Assembly (NCBI RefSeq): GCF_022829365.1
Contig: NZ_JAKSYJ010000156.1
Span: forward strand, 1-49,735
DNA: 49,735 bases
Direction: 5' to 3'
From: Methylobacterium sp. J-077
Lineage (GTDB): Bacteria > Pseudomonadota > Alphaproteobacteria > Rhizobiales > Beijerinckiaceae
Shown here one piece after another: positions 7,161 to 15,286 of the stretch. The notes under the pieces were generated by a model. The model was given only the letters and a program-made list of their open reading frames with translations, was not told the origin of the DNA and searched no databases. Position 1 is the first letter of the stretch, and every line of letters begins with the position of its first letter. A program made the position numbers and the translations under genes.

Positions 7161-8294
7161 TCATCCGGGCCCGGACGCGCGTCGGAGCCTCCCTGCCCGG
7201 GCCAGAGCGCTGCCGAAGCTATGCCCTGCGGATGTCGTCCCAGTTCCTGCATCCTCCGAGGAAATAAGGCCGTCAGGCAGTGTACGATAGTCGAAGCGTC
7301 CGTTCGCGCTCTTGGCCATTGCCAAAAGCCCCACGCCCTGCACCGCGTCCCGTCCGCCCGCTTTCCATCGGTCGCGGATCGAGGAGGGCGAGAAGTCGAA
7401 GCTCTTGGCGGCGAGTTCGCCAGCGCCGGCTTGGTAGACGAGGTGGAGGAGCGTCACCGTCGGCCCGGTTGGATCGAGCCTGTCCCGCAGTTCGTACTCG
7501 CGCCTTAGGCCCGCAATCGCCCGGCGCGGCGCGCTGGCGAAGATAAGGTCGTTCGCCCGTTCGAGCACGGCGTCCAGGGATTTGGGACGCGGCGCCTTCA
7601 GGCTGAACAGGTCCGAGGCTATGCATAGGAGATCCCTCTCTGGCTCGGATGCAAAGATCGGGTCGAGCGGAAGGTTGTTGGTGAAGCCGGCGTCGCACAG
7701 GACGCGGCCCTCGATCTCGACCGGCGGGAAGGCGGGCGGGATGGCCGTGCTGGCGAGGATATGCTCGGCCCGGACCTCCTCGCGGGAGGTGTCGAAGTAG
7801 ACCTCCTCGCCGGTCTCGATGTCGACGCAGCCTACCGTCAGGCGCGTACCGCCCCGGTTCAGCCGCTCGAAGTCGACGAGACGCTTCAGGGTCCGGAGAA
7901 GGGGGGCGTTGTCGAAGAGCGCGACGTCGTTCGGCACCCATGGCAGGGCCGACCACAGCCCGGGCAGGCGATGGCCGAAGATGTTCGGGCGCCCCCAGGC
8001 AAGCGTCATGAGGGCATGCAGGCCGTTGTAGACCTGGCGCGGCTTGAGCAGCCCTGTCGGGTCCGGACCGGTCTTTTGGGTGGCCTCGTGCCAGAACGTG
8101 CGGAGTTTGGTGATCCTGTCCTCGGGCGCGTTGCCCGCGATGATGGCGGCCGTCACCGCACCCATGGACGCACCCACGACCCAGTCGGGTCGAAGCCCGT
8201 GATCGTGCAACGCCTCGTAGACGCCGGCATGGTAGGCGCCGACGGCGTTCCCGCCGGCGAAGACGAGGGCGAGATCGCGCGGTTTTCCGGACAT
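7161..8294 (-). CDS. Patatin-like phospholipase family protein
   Basis: Patatin-fold hydrolase of 377 aa, distinct from the CBASS effector. The N-terminal motif is AGGNAVGAYHAG (about 13-24), the nucleophile Ser43 is in GASMG, and the catalytic aspartate is Asp201 in LCDAGFTNNLP, a DAG in place of DGG. The core resembles the RssA/NTE-type bacterial patatins. No signal peptide or membrane helix is visible, so it is probably cytoplasmic or peripheral. It is transcribed alone: a plus-strand gene separates it from capH, and 144 bp separate it from the alcohol dehydrogenase. GC content matches the chromosome, unlike capH. Its substrate cannot be read from sequence. Confidence 0.82.
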   Translation of the reverse strand: MSGKPRDLALVFAGGNAVGAYHAGVYEALHDHGLRPDWVVGASMGAVTAAIIAGNAPEDRITKLRTFWHEATQKTGPDPTGLLKPRQVYNGLHALMTLAWGRPNIFGHRLPGLWSALPWVPNDVALFDNAPLLRTLKRLVDFERLNRGGTRLTVGCVDIETGEEVYFDTSREEVRAEHILASTAIPPAFPPVEIEGRVLCDAGFTNNLPLDPIFASEPERDLLCIASDLFSLKAPRPKSLDAVLERANDLIFASAPRRAIAGLRREYELRDRLDPTGPTVTLLHLVYQAGAGELAAKSFDFSPSSIRDRWKAGGRDAVQGVGLLAMAKSANGRFDYRTLPDGLISSEDAGTGTTSAGHSFGSALARAGRLRRASGPG

Positions 8295-8438
8295 TCCGAC
8301 TTTCGGCTTGGGGTGGCCTACCAGCGTATGAACCGGCCGGCGTGTTCAGGGGCATCTCGGGACATCTCGGACCCGGGAAAGAGCCCCTCGCGAGAGCCGC
8401 GTCGGCGCCCTCCTCCCGGTCCCTTAGACGTGTCGGCG

Positions 8439-9617
8439 TCAACCGTGCGGCTTGAACACGACCTTAGTGCAGTTGTCCTTCTTGTCCCGGAACATGTCGT
8501 ACAGCGCCGGGCCATCCTCCAGGTTGGTGGAGCGGTGGCTGATGATGAAGGACGGGTCGATGTCGCCGTTCTGGATGCGTTCCATCAGCGGCTTCATGTA
8601 GCGAACCATGTGGGTCTGGCCGGTCTTCAGGGTCAGGCCCTTGTTCATCAGGACGCCGAGGGCGACGGGACCGACCGGGCCCGCGAAGACGCCGGGCATC
8701 GAGACGTTGCCGCCGGGACGGCAGGCCAGGATCGCTTGGTTAAGAGCGAAGGGACGCTCCAGGCTGACGGTGTGCTCCATGATGGCGGAGGACACCTTCT
8801 GCAGGGTGGTATCTGCCCCATGGGACTCCATGCCGACCGCCTCGATGACCGAGTCCGGACCGAGCCCGTGGGTCATCTCCATCAGGGTGTCCTGGATGTT
8901 CTCGGTAGCCAGGTCGATGGTCTCGGCACCGGCCTCGCGGGCCAGTGCGAGGCGCTCGGGAACGCTGTCGATGGAAATGACGCGCTTGGCGCCCAGCATC
9001 AGGCAGCACTTCACCGCGAGCACCCCAACGGGGCCGCAGCCCCAGATCGCCACCGTGTCCTCCGGGCCGATGTCGCAATGCTCGGCGGCTTGGTAGGCGG
9101 TCGGGAAGATGTCGCTGAGGAACAGCACCTGCTCGTCGGTGAGACCTTCTGGCACGACGATGGGACCGACGTCGGCGTAGGGCACCCGGAGGTACTCGGC
9201 CTGGCCGCCGGCGAACCCGCCGGTGATGTGCGAGAAGCCGAACAGGCCGGCGAGCGGGTAGCCGTAGGTCTCGGCCTGCAGCTTGCCGTTCGGGTTGGTG
9301 CGCTCGCAGCAGCTCCAGTTGCCCCACTTGCACTGCCGGCACTCGCCGCAGCAGATGGTGAAGGGCACCACGATGCGGTCGCCGACCTTGAGCTTCTGGT
9401 TATCCTTTCCGACCTCAATGACCTCACCCATCGTCTCGTGGCCGAGGACGTCGCCGCACTCCATCGTGGGCATGAAGCCGCCCATGAGGTGGAGGTCGGA
9501 GCCGCAGATCGCGCATGCGGTCACCTTGATGATGACGTCACGCCCATGCTCGATCTTTGGGTCCGGCACGGTCTCGCACGAGATCTTGCCTCGGCTCTGC
9601 CATGTGAGTGCTTTCAT
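8439..9617 (-). CDS. Zinc-dependent alcohol dehydrogenase (formaldehyde-dehydrogenase-like)
   Basis: Medium-chain dehydrogenase of 392 aa. The catalytic zinc site is in CAICGSDLH (from about residue 36) and GHETMGEV; four structural-zinc cysteines lie in CGECRQCKWGNWSCC, and the NAD-binding fold begins at WGCGPVGVLAVK. The length and an insert in the coenzyme domain resemble the glutathione-independent formaldehyde dehydrogenase-like branch common in Alphaproteobacteria. It would oxidise an alcohol or aldehyde adduct with NAD+; the exact substrate is unknown. The ATG at 9617 has a GAGCG element nearby. It is divergent from the SDR gene at 9960. Confidence 0.85.
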   Translation of the reverse strand: MKALTWQSRGKISCETVPDPKIEHGRDVIIKVTACAICGSDLHLMGGFMPTMECGDVLGHETMGEVIEVGKDNQKLKVGDRIVVPFTICCGECRQCKWGNWSCCERTNPNGKLQAETYGYPLAGLFGFSHITGGFAGGQAEYLRVPYADVGPIVVPEGLTDEQVLFLSDIFPTAYQAAEHCDIGPEDTVAIWGCGPVGVLAVKCCLMLGAKRVISIDSVPERLALAREAGAETIDLATENIQDTLMEMTHGLGPDSVIEAVGMESHGADTTLQKVSSAIMEHTVSLERPFALNQAILACRPGGNVSMPGVFAGPVGPVALGVLMNKGLTLKTGQTHMVRYMKPLMERIQNGDIDPSFIISHRSTNLEDGPALYDMFRDKKDNCTKVVFKPHG

Positions 9618-9959
9618 CCGGTGACGCTCCTGGTTCAGGGTGTGCCGACAGGATGACCCCCACCGCTACCACCAGGGAGGTAATGTCCGACGCGCGTGCC
9701 TGATCCGGATGGGGTGAAACTTCTCCGCCTCCGGATGACCCTGGCGCAGCACCGGGATTCCCAACTAGTTCATCGCAGCCAGGGGCGAGTGGTTCGGGGC
9801 GGGACGCCGACCATCGGAAACGTCGGGGTGACCATTGCTCGCGCTCGCGAATTGGAACGCGTCTCGTCCGGATGGGATTTGGACAGCGACCGGGCCCGAC
9901 CAAGCCCGCGTCGGCCGCGGTCATGGCCCGGCATGGATCACCCTCCCCAGGATATGTTG
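9618..9959. other. Divergent intergenic region
   Basis: The 342 bp between the alcohol dehydrogenase and the SDR gene must contain promoters for both. Reading frames cross it, but their composition does not look coding and I see no homology. I found no convincing promoter or operator; it is not an extension of the SDR, whose family does not have such an N-terminus. Confidence 0.5.
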
Positions 9960-10865
9960 ATGACAGACGCACGGAACCATCGCGTGGCGATGCAGGACCC
10001 CCGTACGCAGTACCCGCAGCCACCGTTCAGGCGTCAGCCGCAGGAGGCGCCGGGCCTCGCCGGGGCGATGGACCCGAAGCCCGACCACGGCGAGACGAGC
10101 TATGTCGGCCACGGTCGCCTCGCCGGCCGCAGGGCCCTGGTGACCGGGGCCGACAGCGGTGTCGGTCGGGCCGCGGCTATCGCCTTCGCCCGCGAAGGGG
10201 CGGACGTCGCCCTGAGCTTCGTCGAGGCCGAGATGCCGGACGCGCAGGCGGTGGCCAAGCTGATCGAGGCCGAGGGTCGCAAGGCGGTGCTGCTGCCCGG
10301 GGACATCACCGACAAGGCGTTCTGCGAGACCCTGGTGCACAAGGCCGTGGTCGAACTCGGCGGTCTCGACATCCTGGTGAACAACGCCGGCAAGCAGACC
10401 AATCAGATGGACATCGGGGACATCACGGACGAGCAGTTCGACCGGACGTTGAAGACCAATCTCTACGCGATGTTCTGGATCACCAAGGCGGCGATGCCGC
10501 TGCTCCCGGCGGGTGCGTCCATCATCAACACCGCGTCCGTGGTTGCCTACAACCCGCCGAAGATCCTGGTCGACTACGCCACCACCAAGGCCGGCATCAT
10601 CGCGTTCACCAAGGCTCTGGCCAAGCAGTCCATCGAGAAAGGCATCCGCGTGAACGCGGTGGCGCCGGGACCGTTCTGGACCGCGCTGCAGCCCTCGGGC
10701 GGGCAACCGCAAGAGGCGGTCGAAAAGTTCGGGTCTGAGGTGCCGCTCGGCCGCCCCGGCCAGCCCGTCGAGCTCGCGCCGATCTACGTCTTCCTGGCGT
10801 CCCAGGAGGCGAGCTTCGTCACCGGGGAGGTCTATGGCGCCACGGGAGGCAACGGCACCGCATAG
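9960..10865 (+). CDS. SDR family oxidoreductase (YghA-like)
   Basis: Short-chain dehydrogenase of 301 aa. The proline-rich lead DPRTQYPQPPF is typical of the YghA-like group. The cofactor loop is TGADSGVGRAAA, NNAGKQ follows, and the catalytic Ser and Tyr-Lys are in NTASVVAY and DYATTKAG. The C-terminus ends in the common VTGEVYGATGG pattern. The start at 9960 has AGGA 8 nt upstream; 9990 is an alternative that begins right at the conserved lead, and earlier in-frame starts to 9696 add non-coding-looking residues. These enzymes reduce or oxidise small carbonyls with NAD(P)(H) and are often stress-induced; the substrate here is unknown. Confidence 0.87.
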   Translation: MTDARNHRVAMQDPRTQYPQPPFRRQPQEAPGLAGAMDPKPDHGETSYVGHGRLAGRRALVTGADSGVGRAAAIAFAREGADVALSFVEAEMPDAQAVAKLIEAEGRKAVLLPGDITDKAFCETLVHKAVVELGGLDILVNNAGKQTNQMDIGDITDEQFDRTLKTNLYAMFWITKAAMPLLPAGASIINTASVVAYNPPKILVDYATTKAGIIAFTKALAKQSIEKGIRVNAVAPGPFWTALQPSGGQPQEAVEKFGSEVPLGRPGQPVELAPIYVFLASQEASFVTGEVYGATGGNGTA

Positions 10866-10984
10866 GTCACGTCACGCCCAACGGATTGGCTGACACATCC
10901 GACGTGAACGACGCGCGACCCTGGGCGGCAGACGCCGACCCAGGGCATCGCCCTCGGGGACGAGCCATCGCTCCCGACTCCCGT

Positions 10985-11326
10985 TCACTTCAAGGGGTCG
11001 TGGCCCCAATTCATGAGCGACAGCCGCCAGGGCGAGTCCTTCACTTCGTCCTCGTCCTTCGGGCCACCCTGCTTGAGGTGCCGATGGACGTAACCGACGA
11101 CCTTGCGCATGTGGTCGTAGTCGTCATCCGACAGGTCGGCCTTCTTCCCGTTCAGCATCTCGACGATGCGCCGGCCTTCCTGGTGGCCGGTCGCCTCGCC
11201 ACCGTCCTTCTTCTGGCCGACGGACTGGCTGTCGTCGCCCTTTAGGTGCTTCTCCAACGCCGAGGCCGTCATGTTCACGACCTCCTTGAACTCCTTGTAG
11301 GTCGCTTCGTGGTCCTCCTTGGCCAT
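10985..11326 (-). CDS. DUF3140 family protein
   Basis: Small soluble protein of 113 aa, highly charged and helical, with the DUF3140 pattern: an N-terminal FKEVVNMTASALEKHL, a central S-Q-S-V-G-Q-K segment, then HMRKVVGYVHRHLKQ and a C-terminal WRLSLMNWGHDP. The function of the family is not known; it is widespread in soil bacteria and actinobacteria. The ATG at 11326 is chosen because AGGAG lies 8 nt upstream; a longer frame to 11398 adds unlikely residues. It is monocistronic and convergent with the SDR gene. Confidence 0.82.
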   Translation of the reverse strand: MAKEDHEATYKEFKEVVNMTASALEKHLKGDDSQSVGQKKDGGEATGHQEGRRIVEMLNGKKADLSDDDYDHMRKVVGYVHRHLKQGGPKDEDEVKDSPWRLSLMNWGHDPLK

Positions 11327-11580
11327 TCGTAAACTCCTGAACGACGGACGATGGTTGTGACCGCCCCGCAACGAGGTCGGTGCCAGGCACGAACGCACCG
11401 GACGTCGAGTCGGGTCCAGCTACCTCGAATCCCGCTAAAGATCCGACGCTTTGCACCCACGAAGAACGCCCTACCGCGTGGCAAGTGGAACCTGGCCCCC
11501 CTTCTCAAGCGGACCTGGGCCTTTCAGCTTCGCCGGCGTGGCACGCCAACGAGGTTCGCCACCTGAAAGACGGGGACACC

Positions 11581-11910
11581 ACAACCCTCCGCCAATCGTC
11601 GGGCAGCGATGTGGCCTCGGCGATCTGACCCCTCACGACAACCTCGTGGAGCCGGACGGCTTCCATCGGCGGTGCCTACAGTTGCGCATTGCCGGCCCGA
11701 TCCCAGGCGCAGGTACGGCTGGCTCAACCCTTTGAGGACCGGCTCTTCTTCGCGGACGAGGCGACGCACCCCTTCGACTTCACGACCGCCCACGGGGCCC
11801 ACAACAGCGGGCAAAAGGCCGCCGACGAGGCGACGGCGGCGCTTACGGATAGGCCCAACCTCGGCGTGCGAGGCGTTCTCGCAGCTGCGAAAGCGCGCGG
11901 AGCCCGGTAG
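11581..11910 (+). pseudogene. Decayed C-terminal fragment of a flavin amine oxidase
   Basis: Frame 1 encodes a string that matches the C-terminus of FAD-dependent amine oxidases: GAYSCALPA (from 11671), then DRLFFADEATHP (family usually RLFFAGEAT), FTTAHGAHNSGQKAADEA. The homologous-looking part extends upstream to about 11581 (LRQSSGSDVASAI, compare LRxxFGSD), but a TGA at 11626-11628 interrupts it. The N-terminal FAD-binding two-thirds of the protein is absent. Highly conserved glycines are changed (G to D in the FFAGEA motif). The flanking 11327-11580 and 11911-12042 hold no gene I can support. Confidence 0.72.
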
Positions 11911-12042
11911 CGACCTCATACCCAATGGCGTAGCGCCTCGACCAGCAAGCCAACGCACGGCTCGGCTGACGTGGCCGGAACAGCGGCAGGGGGCGCCGCC
12001 TTGCCCAAGGCGGGGCACGTCCCGCGTGGAAAGGCGTCCAAG

Positions 12043-12519
12043 ATGCAGGGCTACGCAACCTCGTTCGGTCTCGGCTTCGTCGCCGGGATGCGCAACATGA
12101 CGGCCTGCGCCGCCTTGGCCTGGGCGGCCTCGGAGGGCCGGACACGCGGAAACCTCATCCCGGGCGGCCCCGGTGCCCGCACGCTCGCGACGGCCGCGGC
12201 GGTCGCCGAGATGGCGGGGGACAAGATGCCGTTCGCCCCCGACCGCCGCATCCCGGCGTCCTTCGCGTTCCGGCTCGCCGTCGGCGCGGTCGGCAGATGG
12301 GCGCTGGCCGGTCGCCGCGCCTCGCCGGAGACCGGGGCATTGGCCGGCATGGCGGGCGCAATCGCCGGCACGCTCCTCGGCAGGGCCGCCCGCGGTCCCG
12401 ACTCGCGCACATCGCCCGGCCGCGCCAAGGGCCTCGCCAAGGACGCCGCCGCCGTCGGCCTCGCCATCCTGGTGGTATCCTCGGCCGAGCGTCACGCCGG
12501 GGCATCGTCCCCCAGGTAG
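12043..12519 (+). CDS. DUF4126-like membrane protein
   Basis: Membrane protein of 158 aa with the opening FGLGFVAGMRNMTACAALAWAA that is typical of DUF4126-type proteins, followed by a segment with GDKMPFAPDRR, and hydrophobic stretches near residues 75-90, 100-120 and at the C-terminus. The function of the family is unknown. I chose the ATG at 12043 over 11971 because it begins the conserved first helix and has GGAAAGG about 10 nt upstream. It follows the amine oxidase remnant and converges on corA with 21 bp between the stop codons. Confidence 0.75.
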   Translation: MQGYATSFGLGFVAGMRNMTACAALAWAASEGRTRGNLIPGGPGARTLATAAAVAEMAGDKMPFAPDRRIPASFAFRLAVGAVGRWALAGRRASPETGALAGMAGAIAGTLLGRAARGPDSRTSPGRAKGLAKDAAAVGLAILVVSSAERHAGASSPR

Positions 12520-12540
12520 GCGTCTGCGAACCGGACGGGA

Positions 12541-13542
12541 TTAGCCCTTGGGCTTGCGGATGCCGAGCAGCCGGATCGCTACGTACGCGGCCACGGAGGA
12601 GAGCGCGGCCAAGCCGGCCACGACGAGGAACCCGTTCGCGTCCTCGGCGAAGGGCAGTCCCTTCACGTTCATGCCGAACAGCCCGGTGACGAAGGTCGGC
12701 GGCAGGAATAGCGCCGACAGGATCGAGAGGGTGTAGAGTTGGCGATTGGTCTCCTCGGCCACGCGCTCGGATAACTCCTCCTGGAGCAGGCGCGCCCGGT
12801 CGGCCAGAAGCCCCATGTCACGGTCGAGCGCGTCGAGGCGCTGGGCGAGACGGCCTGCGGCGGCCACGGCCGGTCCATGGACCTCCAAGTCGGCCCCGTC
12901 CCGCTCCAGCCGGTGGAACACCGCGGACAGGCCGAGCAGTTGCCGATGAAGGCGTACGGCGCTGCGACGGACCGGTCCCAGCCTGCGACGGTCGTCTCGG
13001 ACGCGGCCGTCGAGGATGTGGTCCTCGATCCCGTCGACCTCGTCCGAAAGCCGCTCCCCGGTCGCGGCCATCGCGGCGACGACATGCCCGACGAGGGTCT
13101 CCAACAGCAGCGCCGGCGAGGCGATGGTGGCTCCCTTCTCGGCGGCGGTGCGGGTAGCGTCGGGGCTCTCGACCGGCCGGCGCCTGCCGCTGACCAGCGA
13201 GCGCGGTCCGAGGACGAAGTGCAGGCGCCCGGCCACGTCGGGCTTGGCGCCGGGACGGGCGAGGTCGGCCACGACACCCCCGACATGGTCGCCCTCGACC
13301 GTGACGCGCTGGTGGTCGTCGGTGCCGAACACGGCCATGGCGAGCGATGCCGGCCCGAGGCGGTCCCGGTCGATCAGCCCTTGGAGGTCGGCCTGCGTCA
13401 GGTCGAAGTGGAGCCAAAGAAAGCTGCCGCCGAACGCGTCGAGATCGGACGACGCCTCGACCGAGGGAACGGAATGCCCCTGGCCGTCCGTATCGAATCG
13501 CATGGCCCAGAGCAGACCAGCCGGCGGGGCGTGGTCGGTCAC
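12541..13542 (-). CDS. CorA/ZntB-family divalent cation transporter
   Basis: Metal-ion channel protein of 333 aa. A long cytoplasmic alpha/beta and helical region (1-270) leads to two C-terminal membrane helices, with the signature GMN in GLFGMNVKGLPF between them and a second helix (FLVVAGLAALSSVAAYVAI) near the end. The GMN loop defines the CorA superfamily, which moves Mg2+, Zn2+ or Co2+; the acidic rather than typical CorA N-terminus (LWLHFDL, AMAVFGTDDHQR) makes it closer to ZntB-like members. Translation starts at a GTG (13542). It stands alone. Confidence 0.87.
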   Translation of the reverse strand: MTDHAPPAGLLWAMRFDTDGQGHSVPSVEASSDLDAFGGSFLWLHFDLTQADLQGLIDRDRLGPASLAMAVFGTDDHQRVTVEGDHVGGVVADLARPGAKPDVAGRLHFVLGPRSLVSGRRRPVESPDATRTAAEKGATIASPALLLETLVGHVVAAMAATGERLSDEVDGIEDHILDGRVRDDRRRLGPVRRSAVRLHRQLLGLSAVFHRLERDGADLEVHGPAVAAAGRLAQRLDALDRDMGLLADRARLLQEELSERVAEETNRQLYTLSILSALFLPPTFVTGLFGMNVKGLPFAEDANGFLVVAGLAALSSVAAYVAIRLLGIRKPKG

Positions 13543-13555
13543 GTCCCAGGTTCCG

Positions 13556-13636
13556 TCAGTCCGCAGCCAGCGCGGCGAAGGAGAAGGTCCCCGCGATAGC
13601 GAGGTTGGCGGCGACGAGAAGAGCGAGGAGGGTCAT
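13556..13636 (-). CDS. Possible 26-aa hydrophobic peptide
   Basis: A very short frame from ATG 13636 encodes a single hydrophobic helix (LLALLVAANLAIAGTFSFAAL) of the kind seen in small membrane proteins. The upstream GGAAC is a weak ribosome binding site, and it ends 13 bp before the corA start on the same strand. It could be real, a leader peptide or chance; the evidence is thin. Confidence 0.25.
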   Translation of the reverse strand: MTLLALLVAANLAIAGTFSFAALAAD

Positions 13637-13939
13637 AGCGGTTCCGTTGAATGCGGGCCTCAACGCGACGCGCGGCGGTTCGTTGCCGCAGACCGAACAC
13701 CGTGGTGACCTGACCACGATCCAGGTGGTGAGCCGCATCGAGCCGCCGTTCCTTTTGGGCAGGCGACAGGATCACATCGCGGGGTTGGCGACCGGTGCCT
13801 CAATGCTGACGGGCGCGCAAACCCACGGCGACCAGGGCCGTCCCGACATGCCAGCCATCCCGGAACCGTGGCCGGGGACGAGGCTTCTCCCGCCGGAAAA
13901 TCCAGGTCGGCACCCCGAGGGGCAAGCCCGCAGCAGGTC
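13637..13939. other. Intergenic region without a supported gene
   Basis: About 300 bp between the small peptide/corA and the phospholipase A2-like gene. Frames cross it on both strands, but none has recognisable protein features. A GGAAC at 13862-13866 lies in the right area for a promoter of the downstream gene but lacks a matching downstream element. Confidence 0.4.
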
Positions 13940-14356
13940 ATGGTTTTGATGATGAAGACGTTCTTCGTATTGGTCGCCCTGGCAATCGGTCTTTCCGGCC
14001 CGGCCCTCGCCCAGTCCATTCCGGTCGAGCAGGCGCCGGTCGCGTTGATCCACGGCAACTATTGCGGACCGGGAAACAACGCGCCGGCGGCCCCCATCGA
14101 CGCACTCGATGCGGCGTGCGCCCGTCACGACGCCTGCACCCCGGACGGCGCCCTCGCCACCAAGGCATGCAATCTCCGCCTCCAGCATGAGGCCGATGCG
14201 ATCTCGCGCGATCCGCGTCAGCCAGACGACCTGCGGGCCATGGCCGGCCTCGTGTCGGTGGGTGCGTCCATGATGATGTCGAGCCGCGAGCCCGAGGCAT
14301 CGCCCTCGGTGGCGCGGTCCGGCGACAGGACGCTTCTCGCTACCTATGCGCACTGA
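13940..14356 (+). CDS. Secreted phospholipase A2-like protein
   Basis: Exported protein of 138 aa with a signal peptide (MMKTFFVLVALAIGLSG, cleavage likely after ALA-Q). The mature part shows the secretory phospholipase A2 core: a calcium-loop-like NYCGPGN, then ALDAACARHDAC with the catalytic His-Asp pair between cysteines. This is the C-x2-H-D-x-C pattern seen in bacterial PLA2 proteins. It would act in the periplasm or outside the cell on phospholipids, but the fold is also used by non-catalytic proteins. The ATG at 13940 has AGCAGG close upstream; 13949 is possible. Residues after 100 are low-complexity. Confidence 0.72.
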   Translation: MVLMMKTFFVLVALAIGLSGPALAQSIPVEQAPVALIHGNYCGPGNNAPAAPIDALDAACARHDACTPDGALATKACNLRLQHEADAISRDPRQPDDLRAMAGLVSVGASMMMSSREPEASPSVARSGDRTLLATYAH

Positions 14357-14610
14357 ACGGAAGGGGATCCGGCCCGGGTCCTTTCGTCGGATGGACGGGG
14401 ACGCGGCTCCGATGACCTGAACGCCTGAGACGCCTCGGGCCGTGGGACGCCGGCATCGCCGGCGGCCCGATGCTACGCGAGGGGCGGCAAGCGGCGCCGG
14501 TAACTTCTTGCGAAGTCGAGAGGGGGCGTGCCTTCGAGGGATGCGAGGTGCTTCGAACCACAGTCGCCCAGGTCGATGAAACCGTAAGGTGATCCGCAAG
14601 TCTGTCAGGG

Positions 14611-14985
14611 ATGTCGCAGCAGCGCCCCCTCCCGGACTCGGTCGTGCTTCTCGTCGAGGACGACGGGTTCGTACGGATGTGCGCGGCGGAGATGCTCGTC
14701 GACGCGGGTTTCTCGGTCGTCGAGGCGAAGGACGCGGACGCAGCCTGGGCCATCCTTCTGGACCGGTCCGACGTCGGCGTTCTGTTCACGGACATCGACA
14801 TGCCGGGCTCCATGGACGGCGTGACCTTGGCCGAACGCGTGCATGCGGCATGGCCGGGGATCAGGCTGATCCTCACCTCCGGTCGGCAGCGGCTCGCCGA
14901 CCGCGAGGTTCCGGACCACGGCCTGTTCGTACCCAAACCCTACAGCCTGTCCCAGGTGCTCGGCGCCATCGACCACGTGGCGTGA
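14611..14985 (+). CDS. Single-domain response regulator
   Basis: CheY-like receiver protein of 124 aa without an output domain. It has the acidic pair in VVLLVEDDGFVR (Glu-Asp-Asp), the phospho-acceptor Asp in LFTDIDMPG, the Thr/Ser switch in LILTSG and the Lys in FVPKPYS. Such stand-alone receivers act as phosphate sinks, phosphorelay intermediates or partners of hybrid and HWE kinases. Its receiver resembles those in the two hybrid kinases downstream (shared TSG and KPYS), so it may work with them (inference). The ribosome binding site is poor: AGGG directly abuts the ATG. Confidence 0.85.
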   Translation: MSQQRPLPDSVVLLVEDDGFVRMCAAEMLVDAGFSVVEAKDADAAWAILLDRSDVGVLFTDIDMPGSMDGVTLAERVHAAWPGIRLILTSGRQRLADREVPDHGLFVPKPYSLSQVLGAIDHVA

Positions 14986-15091
14986 ACCGGGAATTCCGGG
15001 TCGACCGGGTGCCGCGGACTGCGACGACACGACTGCGTGAGGAGGGTGTCGCGGGTGCGACACCGGTTTCGTGAGTTGCTACGGGCTCCGG

Positions 15092-15286
15092 ATGGCCGCG
15101 AAGCACTCCCGACACATCGCCTTGACCGAACCGCTGATCGCGTACGTCGAGGCCCAGGTCGCCAAGGGCGAGTACACCTCGATCAGCGAGATCGTCAGGA
15201 CGACGCTGCGCCTGCTGATTGAGCGCGACGATGCCAAGGTCCATCGCGGGGCCGCGAACGCCGAGGCCGTCCGTGACCGAGCCTGA
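15092..15286 (+). CDS. ParD-like antitoxin, no toxin partner visible
   Basis: Ribbon-helix-helix protein of 64 aa with the ParD/CC2985 pattern: a short beta-strand (HIALTEPL), VEAQVAKGEYTSISEIVRTTLRLL helices and a charged C-terminal tail that would normally wrap a ParE toxin. No parE-like frame follows; instead the last 14 bp overlap the start of a histidine kinase gene. A frame to 15071 adds seven residues, but the ATG at 15092 fits the family length. It may be an orphan antitoxin or a repressor reused to control the kinase (inference). Confidence 0.68.
   Translation: MAAKHSRHIALTEPLIAYVEAQVAKGEYTSISEIVRTTLRLLIERDDAKVHRGAANAEAVRDRA

Noticed and set aside
7161..8294. Second patatin as an additional CBASS effector
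   Set aside because: It is outside the operon, has no CapH operator, has normal GC and its motifs fit RssA-like housekeeping patatins.
7761..9656. 631-codon plus-strand frame
   Set aside because: It is antisense to a patatin and a zinc dehydrogenase that both have full catalytic motifs; its sequence is low-complexity as expected of a high-GC shadow.
9696..9959. Extended N-terminus of the SDR protein
   Set aside because: The extra 88 residues are not like any SDR lead; the start at 9960 has a good ribosome binding site and precedes the conserved proline-rich lead.
11524..12495. 323-codon minus-strand frame over the DUF4126-like gene
   Set aside because: Composition is Arg/Gly/Ala-rich with no hydrophobic core; the opposite strand carries recognisable membrane-protein and amine-oxidase sequence.
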